From contig CAYNYI010000028.1 of the NCBI GenBank assembly GCA_964401455.1, positions 1-29,191 on the forward strand: a stretch of 29,191 nt of DNA, given 5' to 3'. The stretch comes from CAYNYI01 sp964401455. Lineage in GTDB: Bacteria; Fibrobacterota; OXYB2-FULL-49-7; CAYNYI01. The position numbers and the translations under genes were made by a program. This document shows positions 23,239 to 29,191 of the stretch, piece by piece (positions within the stretch are counted from its first letter, which is position 1; the number at the start of each line of letters is the position of its first letter). The notes beneath the pieces are model-generated. The model saw only the letters and a program-made list of their open reading frames with translations, was not told where the DNA came from and did not search any database.

Positions 23239-26052
23239 TCAGGACATGAGAGCTTCTTTTATCCGGGAGGCGAGTGAAGCGGTGGTATAAGGTTTCTGGA
23301 TAAAGCCGGTAACACCCAGGTTAAGAATGCTCTGGGCTTCGCCGTCTATGCTGTAACCGCTTGAAAGCAGCACCTTGACATTCGGGTTGATTTTTTGAAT
23401 TTCCATAAATGTTTCTCTTCCTCCTTTATTAGGCATCACCATATCAAGGAGAACCAGGTCTATAGAATCTCTGTTTTCTTCAAATACTTTAATTCCGGAT
23501 TCTCCGTCTTTTGCGAGAAGTACTTTGTAACCTATTGTAGAAAGCATTTCATAAGCGGTATCCCTCACAATATGCTCATCATCCACAACAAGCACGGTGC
23601 CCGAAGCGCTTTTTTCATATACTTCTTTGTTTCCTCTTAGCGGCTTACTGGCGGATTCCGAATGTGCCGGAAGATATATAGTAACCGAGGTCCCTTCTTC
23701 CGGGAAGCTTTTTATATGTACCCCGCCGCCGTGGTTTTTGACGGTACCGTAAACCGCGGCAAGCCCCATACCTGTGCCCTTGCCCTGAGGTTTTGTCGTA
23801 AAAAAAGGTTCGAATATTTTATCCATAACGTTTTTCGGAATTCCTTTTCCGCTGTCTGTCAGGATTATCTTGAGATACTTTCCCGAACTGAGCGTATGCT
23901 GCATTGATTTACCATCAGCCGAATCAAGAAACGAGTCTTCTGTTCTTATGTGTATCTGCCCGCCTTCGGGCATCGCGTCTCTGGCATTTAAGGCTATGTT
24001 TAGAAAAGCGTTTTGAAGCTGCCCGGGATCCCCCAGCGTGAAAGGGGAGTCGGATTTGAATTCTTTCACTATTATAATGTTTTTATCTATGCTTCTTTTC
24101 AGTATTGATACCGTTTCATCGAGAAGTTTATGTATATCTGTGCCAACTGTAAGATATTTACCCTTTCTGGCAAAAGCAAGCAGCTGGTTTGTAAGGTGCC
24201 CGGCCCGTTCAGCGGAGCTGATTATATGTGAGCAGTACCTGACCAGTTTTTTATTCTCACCGAGTTTTCCCGACAGCAGATCGGCATAGCCCAGGATTCC
24301 GGCAAGCTGGTTGTTGAAGTCATGGGCTATACCTCCGGCAAGCTGCCCGATCGCTTCGAGTTTTTGTTTTTGATGCAGCTGCTCTTCAAGTTTTCTTTTT
24401 TCGCTTATATCGGTCAGGACCGCGACAAGTCCTGTCAATTCCCCGTAAGAGTCCACGCGGTAATTCCAGTCGACACGGAGTTTTATTAGAGAACCGTTCT
24501 TGTGGACATTATCTCCGAACCATGGGGAGGGAGGCGGCTTTTTATAGATAATCTCAAAAAAAAGGTTTCTCAAAGGGGCCGATTCCGGGCAAAAATCCCA
24601 GATGGCTTTTCCAACGGCCTCTTTCAGGCTGTATCCTGTGAGATCCGTATATGCGGGATTGACCAAAGTTATCATGCCGCTCAAATCGATTTCCTCTACG
24701 CCGAGAGGGAGCGTCTCGGCGAGCTGCCTGTATCTTTGTTCGCTTTCAAAAAGTTTTTGCTCGGTTCGCCTTCTGTTTATTTCGACGGCTGCATGGTTAA
24801 TTATTGTCTCTATGGCCGATCTATATTCCATGTAGCCGTCGTTTTTCCCAAGTATTGTAACACCGCCCTGAGGAACTCCTTCCAGACTGAAGCCAGTAGT
24901 GAAGGATTTTTTTATTCCCAGTGTTGACTCCATTACCCTGCAAAGCATTTCAGGTACTTTTCTCTGGAGAAGAGCATAGGTCCCCTTTTTAACTTCGGTC
25001 ATTTTACCTGAACAGAAATCCAGACATTCCTTCTCTTTCATGTTCTCAGGGGGAAAAACCATTTTCTGCGGGTCTTTGCCGAGGCTGTCTGTGACCATTC
25101 CGGTGAGTTTTCCGAATCCCCGATGTGTTTTAATTATTATGCCGCCGGCATCAGGCTCAAAAAGAGAAACTATTATATAGTCCCCCGGAAAAATACTGTG
25201 CACAGCATCAGCTATTGTTTCGCATATCTCGTCTGTATCCGGGCTTCTGCTTATTCTAAGAGTAGTTTTGGAAATAAGCCCGAGTTCTTTATTTCTCTGC
25301 TCTCTGTTTCTTTCTGTTTCCAGCCTGTCGGTTATATTTCGCACCTCGAGCAGGGAGACTTCTTTGTTTCTCCATGAAAATGAACGGGTGTTTATCTCAA
25401 CCGGAAACGAATTTCCGCTTTTATCACGGTGGCGGCAGAAGGAAGGGCGGTCTTCTTTACTTGTCAAAGGAGACTGTGTGACTCTTTCTTTTAAGTTATT
25501 CAGGGTCAGATTGTAAAATTCTCCGCGGGTATAGCCGTACATCTTTTCCGCGGCGCGGTTTGCCGATATTATTTTACCATTTTCATTCTCAATCATGAAC
25601 AGCGCGTCGAGTCCGGTCTCAAAAAGGACCCGGTATCTCTCTTCGCTTTCCTTAAGCCTGAGCTCATTCTGTTTTCTTGATTCGATGATTTCAATTATTC
25701 CATTGAAATCCAACGGCTTCCCGCTGTGGTTGTATATTACGATACTCCATTCATGTACCCATAACTTTTTGCCTTTTTTGTCGAAAATTCTGTATTCGAC
25801 ATCGAAATGTTCTTTTTGTTTTTCTATTTCCTTATTAACGATTTCCTCCACAAACGGAAGGTCTTCAGGAACGATGATGTCGGAGTATTTTTTATTGACA
25901 GAAGTAAATTCATCCGGTGTATAACCGAGGATATCGATATTAGGCGATACCGATTTTACGGGCCACCCCTTATCCGCTTTCCAGTGGAACTGAATGAAAG
26001 GGCTGCTTTTAATCAGGGCATTTTCATTTTCTTGTATATTTTTTTCCTGCAC
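23239..26052 (-). CDS. Hybrid sensor histidine kinase (PAS-PAS-GAF-PAS-HisKA-HATPase-REC)
   Basis: This 937-residue soluble kinase has no membrane segment. Two PAS domains span about 15-250, followed by a GAF-like domain (255-425) and a third PAS (435-555). HisKA has phospho-accepting His577 in GGIAHDFNNQL. The ATPase domain has NAFLNIALNARDAMPEGG, DSGKGIP and GTGMGLA boxes. The C-terminal receiver (about 818-937) has Asp824-Asp825, phosphoacceptor Asp870 and Lys920. It probably senses a cytoplasmic redox or small-molecule cue through PAS/GAF and hands phosphate to another protein. The response regulators at 6127-7116 are candidates only. The start is GTG at 26050-26052, with a weak RBS. It is divergent from the NuoE-NuoF operon and heads the rimO-recJ unit. 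Confidence 0.94.
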   Translation of the reverse strand: MQEKNIQENENALIKSSPFIQFHWKADKGWPVKSVSPNIDILGYTPDEFTSVNKKYSDIIVPEDLPFVEEIVNKEIEKQKEHFDVEYRIFDKKGKKLWVHEWSIVIYNHSGKPLDFNGIIEIIESRKQNELRLKESEERYRVLFETGLDALFMIENENGKIISANRAAEKMYGYTRGEFYNLTLNNLKERVTQSPLTSKEDRPSFCRHRDKSGNSFPVEINTRSFSWRNKEVSLLEVRNITDRLETERNREQRNKELGLISKTTLRISRSPDTDEICETIADAVHSIFPGDYIIVSLFEPDAGGIIIKTHRGFGKLTGMVTDSLGKDPQKMVFPPENMKEKECLDFCSGKMTEVKKGTYALLQRKVPEMLCRVMESTLGIKKSFTTGFSLEGVPQGGVTILGKNDGYMEYRSAIETIINHAAVEINRRRTEQKLFESEQRYRQLAETLPLGVEEIDLSGMITLVNPAYTDLTGYSLKEAVGKAIWDFCPESAPLRNLFFEIIYKKPPPSPWFGDNVHKNGSLIKLRVDWNYRVDSYGELTGLVAVLTDISEKRKLEEQLHQKQKLEAIGQLAGGIAHDFNNQLAGILGYADLLSGKLGENKKLVRYCSHIISSAERAGHLTNQLLAFARKGKYLTVGTDIHKLLDETVSILKRSIDKNIIIVKEFKSDSPFTLGDPGQLQNAFLNIALNARDAMPEGGQIHIRTEDSFLDSADGKSMQHTLSSGKYLKIILTDSGKGIPKNVMDKIFEPFFTTKPQGKGTGMGLAAVYGTVKNHGGGVHIKSFPEEGTSVTIYLPAHSESASKPLRGNKEVYEKSASGTVLVVDDEHIVRDTAYEMLSTIGYKVLLAKDGESGIKVFEENRDSIDLVLLDMVMPNKGGRETFMEIQKINPNVKVLLSSGYSIDGEAQSILNLGVTGFIQKPYTTASLASRIKEALMS

Positions 26053-26136
26053 CGTTTTATTGAGTTCTTTTAAATTTTATTTGTACTCCCCCTAATACTC
26101 AATATATAAAAATTTGCAGATATCGCACAATTATGA

Positions 26137-26155
26137 TTGTAATATTATATTTCAA
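26137..26155. repeat. Imperfect inverted repeat between divergent operons
   Basis: TTGTAATAT and ATATTTCAA are inverted copies with one mismatch around a single T. The site lies in the 218-nt gap between the kinase and the NuoE-like gene and could bind a regulator of either. Confidence 0.35.
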
Positions 26156-26270
26156 AAAAAAACCGGGGAAGGCAGTATAAATACAAATTTAAGTTTGTTA
26201 TCAATAATTAATATTTATTATCTTTTGTAGCGCGATTACAGGTATTATACAGCATTTTTAAATACGGAGT

Positions 26271-26756
26271 ATGATATTGGGCTGCTCATGCAGTGATAAT
26301 ATAAAAAAGGAAGCTGAAGGGATCGTTGCGGAAGTCGGCAAAGGTCCAGGAAAATCAATACCCATCCTTCAGAAAATCCAGGAAATAAAAGGCTATCTGC
26401 CCGAGGACCTTCTTGAGGCGGCAGCCGAAGAAGCCTGTATCCCCCCTTCCGATCTGTATGGAGTCGCCACTTTTTATTCACAGTTCCGTTTTGTTCCTGT
26501 CGGGAAGCATCTTATTCGCGTATGTAAAGGAACAGCCTGCCATGTAGCCGGCGCGGATATGCTTATTTCCGCCATTACCGATGAAGTCGGGATCAAGCAG
26601 GGAGAAACCTCCGAAGACGGTCTCTTTTCGCTTGAAACGGTGGCTTGCCTGGGATGCTGTTCCCTTGCGCCTGTCATTACTGTTAATGAGGATATTCACG
26701 GGAACCTCTCGCCGAAAAAACTAAGAAAAATTTTGAAGAGGTACCGTGATGATTGA
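26271..26756 (+). CDS. NuoE-like [2Fe-2S] thioredoxin-fold subunit of an NAD-linked redox complex
   Basis: This 161-residue protein matches the NuoE/HndA/HydC family. All four [2Fe-2S] ligands are present: Cys85 and Cys90 (VCKGTACHVAG), Cys126 and Cys130 (ACLGCCSLAP). Unlike the NuoE part of HoxF, this domain is complete. In electron-bifurcating complexes this subunit partners the NuoF-like flavoprotein, and the next gene encodes exactly that, overlapping by 8 nt. GGAG (26266-26269) is only 1 nt from the ATG but 7 nt from an in-frame TTG at 26277, so the true start may be that TTG. It is the first gene of the operon running off the right edge, probably the BfuC/StnA-type subunit. Confidence 0.93.
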   Translation: MILGCSCSDNIKKEAEGIVAEVGKGPGKSIPILQKIQEIKGYLPEDLLEAAAEEACIPPSDLYGVATFYSQFRFVPVGKHLIRVCKGTACHVAGADMLISAITDEVGIKQGETSEDGLFSLETVACLGCCSLAPVITVNEDIHGNLSPKKLRKILKRYRDD

Positions 26757-28503
26757 TAAAAAAATCACAGTCGGTCTCGGAACATGCGGAATCGCCGCCG
26801 GGGCGGGCGAGATTCATGAATTTTTCAGTCAGTCCGGGCTTCCCTCCAATGTGCTGCTTGGTGTAACTTCCTGTATCGGGAAGTGTTACGCCGAACCTCT
26901 TGTCGATGTCGAAATCGGCTCCGAAAAGGTTACTTACGAAAAAGTTGACAAAAAACTTGCCGCGGAAATAGCTTCTGCAGTTGCTTACGGCGCAGAAATG
27001 CCTGCCGGGGGAATACCGAAAAGCGTTTCTGAGGATGAAGATTATTTTAAACGCCAGGTTCGAATTGTTCTGCGTAACTGTGGTATAATCAACCCTGAAA
27101 GCATAGAAGAATATGAAAAGGCCGGTGGGTATAAAGCCCTCAGGCGCTGCATTGTAGAAATAACACCCTCCGATACGGTTGAAATGATAAAAGAATCCGG
27201 GCTCAGGGGGCGCGGCGGAGCTGGTTTTCCAACCGGATTCAAATGGGAAATACTCGCCAAGGCGCCCGGACCGGAAAAAGTCCTTGTCTGTAATGCCGAT
27301 GAGGGTGACCCCGGGGCTTTTATGGACCGGTCGATTCTTGAAGGTGATCCTCACTCTGTAATCGAGGGTATTACAATTGCCGGATACGCAACCGGAGCGT
27401 CAGAAGCTTTTATATACTGCAGAGCGGAATATCCGCTTGCCGTAAAAAGGCTTAATAAAGCTATTTTGCAGGCCGGAGAGAAGAATTATCTCGGGAAAAA
27501 CATACTTGGTTCAGACTTCAATTTCAGTATAAAAGTTAAAGAAGGCGCCGGCGCCTTTGTTTGCGGCGAAGAAACAGCTTTAATGGCCTCCATTGAGGGT
27601 AAGCGCGGTATGCCGAGGCTGCGTCCTCCGTATCCCGCGGAATCCGGAATAAACGGCAGGCCCACAAATATAAATAATGTGGAAACTTATGCGAATGCCG
27701 CTTATATAATCAGTCTCGGACCTGAGGAATTCAATAAATATGCGTCGGCCGACAGCTATGGTACTAAGGTATTCGCGCTTGCCGGAAAAATCAGGCGCGG
27801 CGGCCTGATAGAAGTTCCCATGGGAATAAGCATAAAAGAGGTCGTAGAGGAAATCGGCGGCGGAACATCTTCCGGCAGGCCTGTCAAGGCTCTGCAGATA
27901 GGCGGTCCGGCAGGAGGTTGTGTTCCTTACAGCCTTTTTGATACCAGTATAGATTATTCTTCTATAAGCGGAACCGGCGCTATAATGGGTTCAGGCGGTC
28001 TTGTGGTTATGGACGATACAACCTGTGTTGTTGATGTTGCCAGATATTTTCTCTCCTTTACCCAGGAAGAATCCTGCGGAAAGTGTACATTCTGCCGTAT
28101 CGGCACAAAGCGTATGCTTGAGCTTTTGAATGCGATATGCGAAGGCAGGGGGAAACCCGGAGATACCGATCTTCTTCTTGATCTTGCGGAAAGTATCAAA
28201 AAAACTTCTCTCTGCGGCCTTGGTCAGGCGGCCCCCAATCCGGTAGTAACCACTATAAAATATTTTCGCGAAGAATACGAAGAGCATATTATTAACAAGA
28301 AATGTCCCGCCGGGGTCTGCACCGATCTTATTACCGTTTTCATTAATGAAAAATGCACCGGCTGTGGCGCATGCGTGAGGGCCTGTCCGGTTGACGCCAT
28401 AAACGGAGAACGAAAAAAACTTCATTCCATAGATTCTGAAATATGCACCCGGTGCCGCATGTGTATCGAAACATGCAGATTTGACGCGATTGAGGTGAAA
28501 TAA
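26749..28503 (+). CDS. NuoF-like FMN subunit with added ferredoxin domains (HydB/BfuB type)
   Basis: This 584-residue NAD(P)H-binding flavoprotein has a long layout. Residues 1-80 are thioredoxin-like ferredoxin, with Cys13, Cys42 and Cys46 but the fourth ligand unclear. Residues about 130-505 are the FMN/NADH core (GLRGRGGAGFPTGFKW, CNADEGDPGAF, FVCGEETALMASIEG) with a [4Fe-4S] site at Cys443, Cys446, Cys449 and Cys489. The tail has KKCPAGVC and two ferredoxin [4Fe-4S] motifs (Cys536-546 and Cys566-576). This layout is that of HndC/HydB and the Bfu-family core, not complex I. GAGG lies 7 nt before ATG 26749; a GTG at 26746 is an alternative. The stop overlaps the next start by one base. Confidence 0.94.
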   Translation: MIDKKITVGLGTCGIAAGAGEIHEFFSQSGLPSNVLLGVTSCIGKCYAEPLVDVEIGSEKVTYEKVDKKLAAEIASAVAYGAEMPAGGIPKSVSEDEDYFKRQVRIVLRNCGIINPESIEEYEKAGGYKALRRCIVEITPSDTVEMIKESGLRGRGGAGFPTGFKWEILAKAPGPEKVLVCNADEGDPGAFMDRSILEGDPHSVIEGITIAGYATGASEAFIYCRAEYPLAVKRLNKAILQAGEKNYLGKNILGSDFNFSIKVKEGAGAFVCGEETALMASIEGKRGMPRLRPPYPAESGINGRPTNINNVETYANAAYIISLGPEEFNKYASADSYGTKVFALAGKIRRGGLIEVPMGISIKEVVEEIGGGTSSGRPVKALQIGGPAGGCVPYSLFDTSIDYSSISGTGAIMGSGGLVVMDDTTCVVDVARYFLSFTQEESCGKCTFCRIGTKRMLELLNAICEGRGKPGDTDLLLDLAESIKKTSLCGLGQAAPNPVVTTIKYFREEYEEHIINKKCPAGVCTDLITVFINEKCTGCGACVRACPVDAINGERKKLHSIDSEICTRCRMCIETCRFDAIEVK

Positions 28504-29191
28504 TGAATTCTGTTAAAATTAATTTGAACGGCCGGGAGTACGAGGTGCCGGAGGGCTCCACTATTCTCGAAGCTGCCGGACTTGCCGGCTTCGATATCCC
28601 GACGCTCTGCCATTCAGAAAACCTTAAGCCTTTTACCAGCTGTTTTGTCTGCGCCGTGAAAGTTGAGGGCGGAAAAGGAAATTTTGTCCCCTCCTGCGCA
28701 ACAAAGGTCCGGGACGGAATGTCTGTTATAGTCGAATCCGAAGAAATTGACAAAAACAGAAGAACATGTCTTGAACTCCTTCTTTCCGATCATTGCGGAG
28801 ACTGTATCCCCCCATGCGAGAAGGAGTGTCCCGCATCAATTGATATAAGAGGCTTTCTGGAACTTGTCTCCGAGGGCCGCGAACCCGAAGCAGCAAAACT
28901 TATAAGAGAAAAGGCCCCTTTTCCGGGAATACTCGGAAGAGTATGCCCGAGGCCCTGCGAATCTGTATGCCGCAGGGGAGGAGTGGATGAGCCTATTGCG
29001 ATTTGCCAGATGAAGCGGTACATAGCCGATACTGAAATTTCCAGAAACGGCGGAGCTTTGCTCCCTGAACCCGGTAAAGATTCCGGAAAAAAGGTGGCGG
29101 TAATAGGAGCGGGGCCGGCGGGTATGACCGCAGCCTGGTTTCTGAGACTTGCCGGACATTCGGTTACTGTCTTCGAGGCGATGGAAAAAAC
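28503..29191 (+). CDS. Ferredoxin plus GltD/NfnB-like FAD oxidoreductase (cut by right edge)
   Basis: Only the first 229 residues are in the window. A plant-type [2Fe-2S] domain comes first (Cys36, Cys47, Cys50, Cys65). Next is the [4Fe-4S]-rich domain of GltD/dihydropyrimidine-dehydrogenase type (CGDCIPPCEKECP, VCPRPCESVC, Cys168). A Rossmann FAD loop, KVAVIGAGPAGMTAAWFL, starts near residue 197. It is not an [FeFe] hydrogenase, which is the more common third partner of such NuoE-NuoF pairs. A NADPH-handling flavoprotein in this position is what I recall for StnC of the Sporomusa-type Nfn transhydrogenase. The start ATG overlaps the previous stop (TAATG) and is preceded by GAGG. Full length and NADPH site cannot be checked. 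Confidence 0.85.
   Translation, partial: MNSVKINLNGREYEVPEGSTILEAAGLAGFDIPTLCHSENLKPFTSCFVCAVKVEGGKGNFVPSCATKVRDGMSVIVESEEIDKNRRTCLELLLSDHCGDCIPPCEKECPASIDIRGFLELVSEGREPEAAKLIREKAPFPGILGRVCPRPCESVCRRGGVDEPIAICQMKRYIADTEISRNGGALLPEPGKDSGKKVAVIGAGPAGMTAAWFLRLAGHSVTVFEAMEK

Noticed and set aside
26195..26212. Possible Rex site before the NuoE-NuoF operon
   Set aside because: TTGTTATCAATAATTAAT matches only one arm of a Rex operator; the second arm has several mismatches.
26683..27354. Open frame antisense to the NuoF-like gene
   Set aside because: It lies opposite a well-supported gene and is low in protein-like motifs.
28503..29191. Third gene of the right operon as [FeFe] hydrogenase HydA/HndD
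   Set aside because: The ferredoxin domain is followed by a GltD-type cluster domain and FAD loop, not the H-cluster layout.
1..29191. CRISPR array, rRNA genes or insertion sequence ends
   Set aside because: No regularly spaced repeats, rRNA segments or paired IS termini were seen by eye.

Overview
The window looks like chromosome of an anaerobic, fermentative Gram-negative bacterium. The short sigma factor at 17646-18503 is of the type used as primary sigma factor in the Bacteroidetes/Chlorobi/Fibrobacteres (FCB) group. A decayed gene at 10222-10847 ends in a domain resembling the type IX secretion (type A) sorting or FlgD-like domain common in that group. A Fibrobacterota-like host would fit, but this is a guess from protein motifs; there is no rRNA here.

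Layout. Positions 1-6000 are mostly minus strand: the N-terminal part of a tyrosine recombinase at the edge, an HtrA-type protease, a plus-strand DUF5610-type protein, and the information-processing cluster dnaG-rpoD-rpsT. Positions 6073-7731 hold a two-gene response-regulator operon, one gene with an unusual HTH-receiver fusion, convergent with a DJ-1/PfpI protein. Positions 7739-10185 form a nitrogen unit, amt-glnK-small exported protein, closed by a strong terminator and preceded by a sigma54-like promoter and upstream direct repeats. Positions 10222-10847 are a secreted-protein pseudogene.

Positions 10871-16405 are the metabolic centre: a NAD-linked bidirectional [NiFe] hydrogenase operon, hoxF-hoxU-hoxY-hoxH-hoxW, followed by a truncated rex gene. 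A perfect Rex-type operator lies just after the predicted promoter, so the operon probably senses NADH/NAD+, although the Rex encoded here lacks most of its NADH-binding domain. A Gfo/Idh/MocA oxidoreductase, tRNA-His and the FCB-type sigma factor follow on the minus strand.

Positions 18504-26052 hold a 527-bp gene-free stretch, an Rpn-family PD-(D/E)XK nuclease with a symmetric palindromic promoter, two palindromic repeats, and a tight minus-strand set: hybrid histidine kinase, rimO, recJ. From 26271 to the right edge a second redox operon begins: a NuoE-like protein, a NuoF-like protein with extra ferredoxin domains, and the start of a ferredoxin plus GltD/NfnB-like flavoprotein. This order matches what I know of the Sporomusa-type electron-bifurcating transhydrogenase (StnABC, in the Bfu family). 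With the Hox hydrogenase, the cell would couple H2, NAD(H), ferredoxin and perhaps NADP(H) pools.
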